From: CAVSUZ01 sp963834715 | Lineage (GTDB): Bacteria; Pseudomonadota; Alphaproteobacteria; Acetobacterales; Acetobacteraceae | Assembly (NCBI GenBank): GCA_963834715.1 | Contig: CAWIDE010000033.1 | Span: forward strand, 496,001 to 560,000 | Direction: 5' to 3' | DNA: 64,000 nt | Part shown: one piece after another, positions 17,463 to 25,912 of the stretch | Numbering within the stretch: the first letter of the stretch is position 1 | How the letters are laid out: each line of letters opens with the position of its first letter | The notes under the pieces: generated by a model | Seen by the model: the letters and a program-made list of their open reading frames with translations, nothing else | Databases searched by the model: none | Told to the model about the DNA's origin: nothing | Made by a program: the position numbers and the translations under genes

Positions 17463-18223
17463 CCTGACCAACTAGCAAGAAGATCGCGACCAGCAGGAGA
17501 GTCAGTATGATCAGCAGGCTCATCAGCGCATAAAGTGCAGGGGACAATCCGACCTGCTTGTACGTAGACCAGATGTACGTTTGCATGGTGTTGAGCGGTC
17601 CTTGCACGATAGACGTGCGCACCGTCTCGTTGAACGACAAGATGAGCGAAAAGGAGGCGGCGCCGACAATGCCGGTCCGGATCAGCGGCAATTCGATATC
17701 GCGAAAGGCCCGGAGCCGATTTGCGCCGCTCATATACGCAGCTTCGAGGTAGATCGGGTCGAAGCCAGCCATGATGGTTAATATGACGAGGGTGGCGAAC
17801 GGGAGCGCCCAAAGAATTTGTATGATGACGATTGTAAAAAGCGAGGCTTGAATGCCGAGCTCGCGAAAGAAAAACGCATCCGCCAGGCCGAGGCTGACGC
17901 CAGGCACAAAGAGCGGCAGTAGGATCAGCATGAGCACAAGGCGGCGGAGGACCAGTTCGCGGATGGCCATAGCGGCCAACAACCCAAGAATGGGGGTTAT
18001 CACGCCCACAATGACACCGCTCAGCAGAGTGGTCCAGATCGCGCGCAGTAACACGGGGTTCGACCAGATGCGCAGGTAGGGAGCTAAGCTTAGTCCCCGC
18101 GAACCTGCCCCAACGGCTCCGATAGAGAATAGAACCGGCGGCACGAGCGGAAGAATAAAGGAACGCGATGCTGAGCGCGATGAAAGCCCACATCAGCCCG
18201 TAAGCGATGTGCTGGCGCTTCAC
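17428..18223 (-). CDS. ABC transporter permease, PotC type, frameshifted
   Basis: Second inner-membrane permease of the importer. The start is GTG 18223 (ggagga upstream), overlapping the previous permease's stop by four bases. The first segment MKRQHIAYGLMWAFIALSIAFLY is a membrane helix. One extra base at about 18152-18158 then shifts the frame, and LVPPVLFSIGA to the end is read in another phase. The EAA-like loop LEAAYMSGANRLRAF is present. All expected helices exist across the two frames, so a single indel is the only defect. Confidence 0.85.
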
Positions 18224-19134
18224 GCCGTCCTCCGCCAGAGTAGAATCTTCCCAAGGAAGGAGCGGATGTCGAACAACGCAAACCAGCAGGCGAGCAGCAG
18301 CAACATGACCCAGACGACGACACTGGACATCGCGGCGGCAAGCGGATAATTCAGCACATCGAGCGTACCAGTGATGCTGTTACCGACGAGCTGAAAGCCC
18401 ACGCCGCCCATTATAACAGGAACGGCACTGTCACCAAAGCAACCAACAAAGCCAAATATCGCCGCGGCAAACACTCCCGGCAGAGATAGCAGGAGGGTTA
18501 TGCGCAGGAACGTCCTGAAGGGGCCGGCACCAAGCATCCAGCTCGCCTCATAGAGCCGACGGTCGATCGAGTCGATCGCCAGCCAGAGCGGGAATATCAT
18601 GAATGGCATGTAGGAGCTGATCAGGCCGACAAAAATTGCGAACCTGCTGTAAAGTAGCCAGCTTATCGGGTGACTGGTGATACCCAGCCCTTCCAGCAGG
18701 CCATTGACGGGTCCGCTCCGGTCCAACAGCCATGTCCAAGCGAATGTGCGGATGATGTAGTTGATCACGAATGGGACCGTGATCAGCAAGAGCACAACAC
18801 GCGTCGCAGCCGGGGGCGCCCTGGTGGCGAGAAACCAGGCGATGGGATAGGCCATCAGCAGACTGAGGATGGTGGCCTCGGCGGCGATCACAAGGCTGCG
18901 CTCCAGCACCAGGAGTCTCACTCCGCCAAAGAAGGATACATAAGATGCGAGGGTGAATCCCGGAGCCATCATCAGCCCGGCGCGAGGCCAGAAGCTGATG
19001 GCGAAGGTAAACGCGAGCGGGAGCACCAGAAAGGCGGTGATGAAGGTAATAGGCAGCGCGACCAAGCAGCGACGCAGCAGCGCTCCTGGTGTGAAACGGG
19101 TGCGAAGGCTTATGCTGCCTTGAATCTTGCCCAC
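18220..19134 (-). CDS. ABC transporter permease, PotB type
   Basis: First inner-membrane permease, about 300 residues with six predicted helices. The EAA loop LYEASWMLGAGPFRTF contacts the ATPase. I choose the GTG at 19134, which overlaps the end of the binding-protein gene by 25 bp; an ATG at 19167 is also possible. It is coupled to the downstream permease through a GTGA overlap. Order on this strand is binding protein, permease, permease, the standard PotD-B-C arrangement of family polyamine/opine importers. Confidence 0.88.
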   Translation of the reverse strand: MGKIQGSISLRTRFTPGALLRRCLVALPITFITAFLVLPLAFTFAISFWPRAGLMMAPGFTLASYVSFFGGVRLLVLERSLVIAAEATILSLLMAYPIAWFLATRAPPAATRVVLLLITVPFVINYIIRTFAWTWLLDRSGPVNGLLEGLGITSHPISWLLYSRFAIFVGLISSYMPFMIFPLWLAIDSIDRRLYEASWMLGAGPFRTFLRITLLLSLPGVFAAAIFGFVGCFGDSAVPVIMGGVGFQLVGNSITGTLDVLNYPLAAAMSSVVVWVMLLLLACWFALFDIRSFLGKILLWRRTA

Positions 19135-20267
19135 TCCGATTCGTATGCGTCTACATGCGCCGGCCACCGGTTCTGCCAGGTTCCACCCTGCTCGAACTTA
19201 TGTCGCACGTCGTTTGTGATCGCGTCGATTTTCTGCGCCTCGGCCGGGGTAAACTCGTTTGGATGTGCCTTGGCATACGTCGGTGCATCAGGGTTGGTCA
19301 TGTATCCGCGTAGAAGCGTGATCTTCGCGCCGTACCCGCCGCCGAGCATGAAATTGAGTAGGTCGTAACTTGCCTTGGTGGTCGCAGCGCTCCGGTCGGG
19401 ATTGTTGACCATATAGGCGGCCATAGCCCAAAGCAGATAACCTTCCTTGGGATCAGCGTAAACGGCGTTGACCCCTTTCGCCTGGGCGGCGAAGACCATA
19501 GGTTCCCAGCAGTCGATTACGTAGACTTCCTGGCTGGTGATCAGGTCAACGGCCTGCTGGAAGCTAGACCATAGGACTCGGAACTGGCCCTTCTTCTTTA
19601 GATCGATTAGGAAGTCCACGACGGTCTTGATCTCGTCCGGTGTCATGTTGGCGGGGTCAGTGATGTGAGCTTTGTCGGATCTCTGCAGGTAGAGTGCTGC
19701 CTTCTGCCCCGCAGTGGTATAGTTGTCCTCCAGCGCCACGTAACCGCGCCACTTGGGATCGAATAGCGCGCCATAAGAATCGAGCTTACCGGTCTTATCC
19801 GGAAGGTAGGCAAACAAATCGCCCTGCAGTACGGAGGGCACGCCAAAGATCTGGCCCTTATAGCCAATGAAATCGAACCCAGGCCTGCCTTTCGCCAGGT
19901 ACTCCTCAATGTAGCTGTCCTTGGACCAGTTTGAAATGCGCGCTGTATCGATCGGGACGATTAGCTTGTTATCGACAAGTGGCTTTTGCATGCCGCCCAC
20001 GATGTTGATCAAGTCGTACGAGGTTGTGCCGCCGCCCGCGACCATAACGTTAAGAATGGCTGAGGGCGCGTTGCCGATCGCCACCAAATTCACCCCCGAC
20101 CCACTCTCCTTCGTAAAGAGCGCCCAGGAGCCTGGATCGCCCACACCAATATCGGCCAGATTGACCGTCCCACTGGCCCGCGCGGCAAAAGGCAAGCTGG
20201 GTGCAACCATAGCGATTGGCGCGGCCCCCACCGCACGAATGAGCGCCCGGCGCGACCACTGCTGCAT
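19110..20267 (-). CDS. ABC transporter substrate-binding protein, PotD type
   Basis: A 385-residue periplasmic binding protein. The N-terminus MQQWSRRALIRAVGAAPIAMV has a twin-arginine-like leader, with a cleavage region around ARASG. Mature-domain motifs VPSVLQGDLFAYL, VYVIDCWEPMVFAAQAKGV and WAMAAYMVNN resemble spermidine/putrescine-type proteins. First gene of the minus-strand importer operon, divergent from formamidase across 347 bp. The substrate is unknown; an amide or polyamine would fit the neighbouring formamidase. Confidence 0.88.
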   Translation of the reverse strand: MQQWSRRALIRAVGAAPIAMVAPSLPFAARASGTVNLADIGVGDPGSWALFTKESGSGVNLVAIGNAPSAILNVMVAGGGTTSYDLINIVGGMQKPLVDNKLIVPIDTARISNWSKDSYIEEYLAKGRPGFDFIGYKGQIFGVPSVLQGDLFAYLPDKTGKLDSYGALFDPKWRGYVALEDNYTTAGQKAALYLQRSDKAHITDPANMTPDEIKTVVDFLIDLKKKGQFRVLWSSFQQAVDLITSQEVYVIDCWEPMVFAAQAKGVNAVYADPKEGYLLWAMAAYMVNNPDRSAATTKASYDLLNFMLGGGYGAKITLLRGYMTNPDAPTYAKAHPNEFTPAEAQKIDAITNDVRHKFEQGGTWQNRWPAHVDAYESEWARFKAA

Positions 20268-20614
20268 GGCTTCCCCCCTTGATCAGTCGGCGTGATTTTT
20301 GCCCGGCGCGCAGACCCGGGCAAGGGCCGCCGTGGCCACCGTGTTTTCCCAGCCTTTGGCGGCTGCTCGTCCCGATAACCTGCTGGTCGAGGAGCAGGCC
20401 CTACGCGTGTAGCCGATCATTGTCGAGGGGATTGGGGACTTCCTCGCGGATCTGGACCGGGGCATGCTTGCTCCTGATCGTGGGAGAAAATGGACCTCAT
20501 GCAGAGGTGGCGCGCGCACGTTCTGGAAAGGACACCTTATCGCTCCGCTGGATCCAACGCAGCTGCGCGACGGCAAACGGCTGACCGAGCATCCTACGCG
20601 AGAAGGAGAGCATC
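20268..20614. other. Divergent intergenic region between importer and formamidase
   Basis: About 347 bp that must contain the promoters of both operons. A plus-strand open stretch around 20340-20500 (phrases such as LLVEEQALRV and IIVEGIGDFLADLDRG) looks like gene debris interrupted by a stop, but I do not recognise it. A clean gagaaggagag ribosome site precedes the formamidase start. Confidence 0.45.
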
Positions 20615-21622
20615 ATGGGTCCCATGAATACCGACTGGGCGAAAACCTCCATCGCGGCGCAGCGTGGGCTGGGCTGGAAGGACACGCCGAAGACGCACGA
20701 GCTGACCGAGGCAAAGCAGGGCCGCTTCCATTACACGATCGGCCCCTATTCCGACCCGGTCCTGACCGTGCGACCCGGCGACCGCATCGTCGTGGAGACA
20801 CGCGACGCGTTCGGGGGCGCTATCAAGAGCGAGCAGGATAAGCCGACCGAGAGGCTGCAGATGCCGTTCGTGAATCCGCAGAACGGCCCAATCATAATTC
20901 AGGGTGCGGAAAAGGGCGACACTGTCGCCGTCCTGATCGAATCGATAGTGCCGCGAGGAGAGAACCCGCGCGGCACATGCTGCCTGATCCCCGAATTCGG
21001 TGCACTGACGGGCACATACTACACGGCCACGCTCAATAACCCATTGCCCGAGGTTGTGCGCAAGATCGACGTCGACGAGGAGTGGGTCCGCTGGAATGAC
21101 CGCCTTAGCCTGCCATACAAGCCGCATATCGGGACGTTGAGTTTTTCGCCCGAGATCGATTCAATTAATTCGCTCACGCCCGACAACCACGGCGGCAACA
21201 TGGATCTGCCGGACATGGGGCCGGGCAGCATCACCTATCTCCCGGTCCGGACCGAAGGCGCCCGGCTGTTCATCGGCGATGCCCATGCCTGCCAGGGTGA
21301 CGGCGAGGTCTGCGGGATCGCGGTCGAATATCCGACCGTCACCACGATCCGCGTCGACCTGATCAAAGGATGGACAATCGAATGGCCGCGGCTGGAGCGG
21401 GAAGATTTCATCATGACCATCGGCAGCGCCCGCCCGCTGGAGGATGCGACGCGCATCGCCTATCGTGAGCTGGTGCGTTGGATGGTTGCTGATTACGGCT
21501 TCGATCAGTGGGACGCCTACATGATGCTCAGTCAGTGCGGCCGGGTGCGGCTCGGAAACTTCGTCGATCCGAAGTACACCGTGGGCGCGGCGATCCTTAA
21601 GAAGTACCTGTCTCGGGCATAG
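20615..21622 (+). CDS. Formamidase / acetamidase (FmdA/AmdA family)
   Basis: A 335-residue cytoplasmic zinc amidase hydrolysing formamide or short amides to ammonia and acid. Typical family features are the N-terminal beta-rich region with VRPGDRIVVETRDAFGG, the segment VPRGENPRGTCCLIPEFG, and the conserved IGDAHACQGDGEVCG that carries metal and active-site residues. ATG 20615 is supported by a good ribosome site; ATG 20624 is alternative. An SDR follows after 9 bp, in the same operon, opposite the PotABCD-type importer, suggesting uptake and hydrolysis of an amide. Confidence 0.9.
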   Translation: MGPMNTDWAKTSIAAQRGLGWKDTPKTHELTEAKQGRFHYTIGPYSDPVLTVRPGDRIVVETRDAFGGAIKSEQDKPTERLQMPFVNPQNGPIIIQGAEKGDTVAVLIESIVPRGENPRGTCCLIPEFGALTGTYYTATLNNPLPEVVRKIDVDEEWVRWNDRLSLPYKPHIGTLSFSPEIDSINSLTPDNHGGNMDLPDMGPGSITYLPVRTEGARLFIGDAHACQGDGEVCGIAVEYPTVTTIRVDLIKGWTIEWPRLEREDFIMTIGSARPLEDATRIAYRELVRWMVADYGFDQWDAYMMLSQCGRVRLGNFVDPKYTVGAAILKKYLSRA

Positions 21623-21631
21623 GAGGGAACG

Positions 21632-22393
21632 ATGGATCTCGGTCTGCAGGGGCGAAAGGTGTTCATCACCGGCGCAACCAGGGGGATCGGCCTGGCGATC
21701 GCGGAACTGTTTGCGGAGGAGGGTGCCGCGGTCGCCATCTGCGCGCGCAATGAGCGCGAAGTCGTGGCTACCGTGGACCGCTTGCGCGCCCGCGGCGCGC
21801 CCGCTATTGGCCGCGCCGTTGATGTGAGCGACGGCCCAGGGCTGCAGCGTTGGGTCCGGGATGCCGCCGCCGAGCTTGGCGGGCTTGATATCGTCGTGCC
21901 CAATGTCAGCGCGCTTGCGATCGGCAACGACGAGGCGTCCTGGCGCGCCGAATTCGAAACCGACCTGATGAGCAGCGTGCGTGCCGTGGACGCGGCCACG
22001 CCGTATCTGGAAGCCTCGGATGCGGCCTCGATCGTGATCATCTCGTCGGTATCGGGGCGCGAGATCGACTTCGCTGCCGGTCCCTATGGTGTCATGAAGG
22101 CGGCGCTCATTCACTACGCACAGGGCTTGGCGTATCAGCTCGCCGGAAAGGGCATCCGGGCAAACACGATTTCACCCGGCAACACTTATTTCGAGGGTGG
22201 CGTATGGCACCGCATCGAACGGGACAACCCCGCTTTGTTTTCACAGGCGCTCGGCCTCAATCCGACCGGCCGAATGGGAACACCGAAAGAGATGGCCCGC
22301 GCGGTGGTATTCCTCGCCAGCCCTGCGGCGAGCTTTATCTCGGGAACGAATCTCGTAGTGGACGGCGCGCTGACGCGTGGTGTCCAGTTTTAA
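21632..22393 (+). CDS. Short-chain dehydrogenase/reductase
   Basis: A 253-residue Rossmann enzyme. The cofactor motif is TGATRGIG. The NNAG-equivalent is replaced by NVSAL. The catalytic Ser is in IISSVSG and the YxxxK pair is YGVMK. The C-terminal AVVFLASPAASFISGTNLVVDG is the classical SDR ending. It is nine bases after the formamidase, so the two are co-transcribed. Substrate unknown. Confidence 0.9.
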   Translation: MDLGLQGRKVFITGATRGIGLAIAELFAEEGAAVAICARNEREVVATVDRLRARGAPAIGRAVDVSDGPGLQRWVRDAAAELGGLDIVVPNVSALAIGNDEASWRAEFETDLMSSVRAVDAATPYLEASDAASIVIISSVSGREIDFAAGPYGVMKAALIHYAQGLAYQLAGKGIRANTISPGNTYFEGGVWHRIERDNPALFSQALGLNPTGRMGTPKEMARAVVFLASPAASFISGTNLVVDGALTRGVQF

Positions 22394-22643
22394 ATCTCAT
22401 ACGGGCCAGAATCCCGCAATACCGTCACCACCATCTGCAATCTTACCTCAAGCGGTACCGCCCAGTTCTGTTGGCCGGAAGAGCCATAGATACACTGCGG
22501 GTAAGTCGCCTGCGCGAGGAGCTGGAATGCGTCGGCGTCGTAATCTCAGGCAGGATTCCGATACACGCTGTAGTTAAAGTGGTCGATGACCGCGGCAACA
22601 AACTCATGGTCGTGCGTTCTCTGAATGAGGCCGAGAATTAAGC
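22394..22643. other. Spacer before the GxxExxY element, possible relic
   Basis: An open stretch on the plus strand continues out of an SDR shadow frame to 22641 and ends KVVDDRGNKLMVVRSLNEAEN. No start or ribosome site is evident and I do not recognise it. Confidence 0.3.
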
Positions 22644-23104
22644 TTTTTACGCAGATGAACACAGATAAACGCAGATGCGGCAGGCGGATCACAGACAGTT
22701 AGCCACTCACTTGATTTTCCAGGCGTGGCCTGCCAAAGTTGAGCAGCAGGCAAAGCTGCAGACCCGTTGCTCTAAGATAATCCATACACTGCGCGCAATG
22801 CCCCTCATCCAGCGCTTTCGCCGTCTTCAACTCGACCAGCAGCTTCTCCTCCACCACCAGATCCGCGAAATACTCACCAACTACCACGCCATCGTAAACG
22901 ACCTTAATGCCACGTTGCTGCACCACGGCGAGCCCTCTCTTCCGCAGCTCATGCGCCAGCGCGTTCCCATAAACCTTCTCCAAAAACCCTGCTCCGAGCG
23001 TATTATGTACGGCAAAGGCGCACCCAATAACAGCCCCCGACAGTTCATCCAGCCTCTCACCATCTGCGTTCATCTGTGTTTATCTGTGTTTATCTGCGTA
23101 AAAT
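22644..23104 (-). mobile_element. GxxExxY element, copy 1, with inverted terminal repeats
   Basis: A 461-bp unit bounded by inverted repeats. The left end (22644-22677) and the reverse complement of the right end (23061-23104) both read TTTTACGCAGAT followed by AACACAGATAAAC-type units. Each end is made of about 10-11 bp steps of the form ACGCAGATGA or ACAGATAAAC. The only gene inside is the GxxExxY protein on the minus strand. The repeat runs into its first codons (ATGAACGCAGATGG). Related units occur at 53.3, 53.8 and 55.6 kb, including a gene-less one, which suggests a mobilisable element. Confidence 0.7.
22699..23073 (-). CDS. GxxExxY protein (PDDEXK_3-like nuclease-fold family)
   Basis: A 124-residue protein with the family's name-giving motif as GAGFLEKVYGNAL. 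Then follow the PD-(D/E)xK-like core VVGEYFADLVVEEKLLVELKTAKAL (given here in part: Asp in FADLVV and E-L-K in LLVELK) and the ending YLRATGLQLCLLLNFG. These residues correspond to the nuclease-fold catalytic set. Function is not established for the family. The start lies inside the right terminal repeat of its element, so the first residues (MNADGE) are encoded by the repeat. Confidence 0.88.
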   Translation of the reverse strand: MNADGERLDELSGAVIGCAFAVHNTLGAGFLEKVYGNALAHELRKRGLAVVQQRGIKVVYDGVVVGEYFADLVVEEKLLVELKTAKALDEGHCAQCMDYLRATGLQLCLLLNFGRPRLENQVSG

Positions 23105-23149
23105 CCTCTTCCCAACGATCCTACCGCTCAATCACTGCCAAGGCGCTAA

Positions 23150-23532
23150 CACCCCGACAACCGAACTCGATCCCCGGCAGGGTGCGGCAAGCCTCTATCG
23201 CACCCGCGATCTGGTGCCGGAACGGCCTCTTACCTGATTGACAAACATCCGAATGTCTTCTCCTTCGCCAAAAATCCTGGCCCAGGCTTCGCAATCCCGT
23301 ACCTACACAACGGGCAGATGCACGACTTCGAACCTGGTTTCGTATTCGCCTAAAGGGCGCCGCCCAAAAACACCTTATCTTGGAAAACAAAGGATACGAC
23401 GATACCGCCGAAATCAAAGCCCAGGCCGCAAAACGTTGGACCGATGCAGTGAACGCAGCCGGTCGCCACGGCCAGTGAGAGATAATCGCCGTTCTCAACT
23501 CACTCGGCGCCACCGCCGAAGCAGCGGCATGA
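23150..23532 (+). pseudogene. C-terminal relic of a type III-like restriction endonuclease/helicase
   Basis: Across two frames the text reads SYLIDKHPNVFSFAKNPGPG, FAIPYLHNGQMHDFEPGFV, then after a shift near 23353 KHLILENKGYDDTAEIKAQA and RWTDAVNAAGRHGQ, with a stop inside the last phrase. This matches the PD-ExK nuclease end of large DEAD/DEAH restriction proteins. The normally conserved second Asp of PD is Gly, and no helicase part remains. It is a truncated and frameshifted remnant next to the GxxExxY element. Confidence 0.7.
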
Positions 23533-23560
23533 ATTGTCGATCATCAAATTGTCCTACCCG

Positions 23561-23720
23561 AAGCGTACACTTCCGTCTGCTGAAAAGGCCCCAAGTGACC
23601 CCTTGCCCTCCCCGAAAACCGCCCAAGTGACCCTTTCGCTCGTCTCAAAACCTGCGAAGTGAGCCTTTCGAACCCCCGCAAATCCCCCAAGTGACGCCCA
23701 CCAAAGATCGCCCAAGCGAC
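23561..23720. repeat. Phased repeat array A1 (32-bp period, AAGTGACCC type)
   Basis: The core AAGNGNACNC/AAGTGACCC occurs at 23561, 23593, 23625, 23657 and 23689, each exactly 32 bp apart, with a weaker copy at 23714. Between cores lie segments such as CCCGAAAACCGCCC and CGTCTCAAAACCTGCG. Array A2 at 47.26 kb is its close relative. No gene for it is seen here. It may be the repeated terminus of an IS21-like element, since TGTCC lies just outside, but this is unproven. Confidence 0.85.
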
Positions 23721-23819
23721 CCTCTAGATCCCGCCGCCCCGTCCCGGATCTCTCCCCCGAAGAAGACATCCGCCTCATCTGCTGGATGGCAATTCAGTCG
23801 ATCTGATCCAGAATCGAAT

Positions 23820-23866
23820 TGTCCACGGTACCGTTGTCAACCCTTCAAAAAGCGTCATCAGTACCG
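23820..23866. repeat. Repeat array B1 (GGTACC type), two degenerate units
   Basis: GGTACCGTTGTCAACCC at 23827 and a degenerate AGTACCGAT at 23860 lie 33 bp apart. This matches, in reverse orientation, the array at 52.7 kb. It sits directly upstream of slt and 100 bp after array A1. Confidence 0.65.
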
Positions 23867-23977
23867 ATCCCACCACCACAGTCCACCCCGCATTCTTCCC
23901 CCCAACCGCCGGCTGGGCGACAACTTCCCCACTCCTCTGTGCCCCCGCACCCGAACATGCGCTATTCCCTCCCCGCA

Positions 23978-25912
23978 ATGCGCCGCCTCACACCCCTCCT
24001 TCCCGTCCTCACCCTTCTCCTCGCCGCCTGCCACGCCGCCCCAGCCGCGGCCGACACCCCCGCCCTCGCCATTCACGCCCACCAGTGGCCCCAAGCCGAG
24101 GCCGAAGTCGCCAACGCCCCCGACCCCATCGCCGCCAAGCTCGTCACCTACGACCGCCTGCTCACCCCTGGCGCCGCCACCCCGCAGGAGATCGCCGCCT
24201 TCATGGCCGCCAACCCCGGCTGGCCCAACCAGGCGCTGCTCAACCGCCGCCGGCAGGAGGCGATAGCCGCCAGCACCGACCCCGCCCAGGTCTTCGCCGC
24301 CTGCGCCGGCCGCCCGATCACCCTCCCCGCCGCCCTGTCCAACTGCGCCGCTGCCGAGGCCGATGCCGGCCAGAAAACCCAGGCCAACGAAGACGCCCGC
24401 GCCGCCTGGCGAGCCGGCCTCGACAGCACCAACCTCGAACCCTTCCTCAAGCGCTTCGGCCCCATCCTCACGCCCGCCGACCAGGAAGCCCGCTTCGACC
24501 ATCTCGCCTGGACTGACCCGACCGCCGCCGCAACCCAGATCCCTCACCTCCCCAAAACCCAACAGCCCGCCGCAAAGATCCGCCTCGCCCTCATCGCCAA
24601 TGCCCCGGATGCCCTGGCGAAAGCCGAGGTCCTGCCCCCCTCGGAATCCCTCTCCCCCGGCTTCGTCCTCGACGAAGCCCGAGCCCTACGCAAAGCCAAG
24701 CAGAACGACGCCGCCCTGAACCTCTGGAAAGAGAAAGGCTTTAAAGCCGAGCAGGACGACCCCGACCATCACAGCGTCTTCTGGAAAGAACGAGACATTC
24801 TCGCCCGCGACCTCCTCACCGACAACGACATCCCCGGCGCCCTGCTCCTGGCCAACGACCAGCTCCCCGGCGCCTCACTGATCGACCAAGCAGAGTCCGA
24901 CTTCCTCACCGGCTTCATCGGCCTCCGCCGCGCCCACGACCCTGACCTCGCAATCGACCGCTTCTCCGCCCTGGCCACCCTCTCGAAAGCCGCCATCAGC
25001 CAGGCCCGCGCCCAGTATTGGCTCGGCTTGGCCGAACAGGCCGCCGGACAGAACCCGGACAAGGCCTTCCAGGCGGCCGCCGCCTGGCCCACCACCTTCT
25101 ATGGCCAGATCGCAGCCCATACCCTCGGCCAGGACCCCGCCGCCGCGGTCAAGACACTGCGCGATCCCACCTTCAGCCCCCAGCAAACCTGGGCCCTCCT
25201 GCACAACGAGCTAATCCGCGCCGCCCTCACCCTCATAAGCTGGGGCGAGCAAGGCCACGCCCGCGCCTTCATGCTCCAGGCCACCGATCAGGCCGCCCCC
25301 ACCGACCAGGCCCTTTGCGCCCGCCTTGCGCTCGCCCTCGGCATGCCCGACACCGCGGTGTTCATCGCGCGGCGGATCGGCCTCGAGGGCGGCATGCTCC
25401 CCGACGCCGGCTGGCCCATTCCCGTCGATCCCCCCTCCAGCGACATTAATCCAGCCATCGTCCTCGCCGTCATCCGCCAGGAAAGCAGCTTCGATCACGG
25501 CGTGATCAGCAACGCCGGAGCCCGGGGCCTGATGCAACTCCTACCCGCCACCGCCCGCCTGGCCGGAGGCACCGGCCGGGACCCCGCCGCCCTCGCCGAT
25601 CCCACCCACAACATGGCCCTCGGCGAGAACGTCCTCTCGAACCTGCTCGCCCGCTTCAACGGCTCACTGCCCCTCGCCCTCGCCGCTTACAACGCCGGGC
25701 CCCAGAAGGTAAGCGAATGGCTGGCCAAGAACGGCGATCCCCGCTCCGGCGCCACCGACATGATCGACTGGATCGAGCTGATCACCTACGGAGAAACCCG
25801 CAACTACGTTCAGCGCGTTCTGGAAAGCGTCGTCATCTACTCCGCCCGCCGCAACCAACCCGATACCTCGCTCATCGCCCAATGGATGCCTCGCACCCGG
25901 CATGACGGCTGA
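23978..25912 (+). CDS. slt: Soluble lytic murein transglycosylase, Slt70-like lipoprotein
   Basis: Periplasmic exolytic transglycosylase of about 644 residues that cleaves peptidoglycan glycan strands to anhydromuropeptides. The start ATG 23978 gives MRRLTPLLPVLTLLLAAC, with a lipobox; ATG 23957 is an alternative. A long alpha-helical U-domain (TPR-like) is followed by the catalytic domain with Glu in VIRQESSFD, then GARGLMQLLPATA and LALAAYNAGPQKV. The next gene's start overlaps its stop by 11 bp. Confidence 0.92.
   Translation: MRRLTPLLPVLTLLLAACHAAPAAADTPALAIHAHQWPQAEAEVANAPDPIAAKLVTYDRLLTPGAATPQEIAAFMAANPGWPNQALLNRRRQEAIAASTDPAQVFAACAGRPITLPAALSNCAAAEADAGQKTQANEDARAAWRAGLDSTNLEPFLKRFGPILTPADQEARFDHLAWTDPTAAATQIPHLPKTQQPAAKIRLALIANAPDALAKAEVLPPSESLSPGFVLDEARALRKAKQNDAALNLWKEKGFKAEQDDPDHHSVFWKERDILARDLLTDNDIPGALLLANDQLPGASLIDQAESDFLTGFIGLRRAHDPDLAIDRFSALATLSKAAISQARAQYWLGLAEQAAGQNPDKAFQAAAAWPTTFYGQIAAHTLGQDPAAAVKTLRDPTFSPQQTWALLHNELIRAALTLISWGEQGHARAFMLQATDQAAPTDQALCARLALALGMPDTAVFIARRIGLEGGMLPDAGWPIPVDPPSSDINPAIVLAVIRQESSFDHGVISNAGARGLMQLLPATARLAGGTGRDPAALADPTHNMALGENVLSNLLARFNGSLPLALAAYNAGPQKVSEWLAKNGDPRSGATDMIDWIELITYGETRNYVQRVLESVVIYSARRNQPDTSLIAQWMPRTRHDG

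Noticed and set aside
23561..23720. Possible CRISPR array because of 32-bp periodic repeats
   Set aside because: The intervals are themselves related between units and between the two arrays, the core is only about 9 bp, and no cas genes are present.
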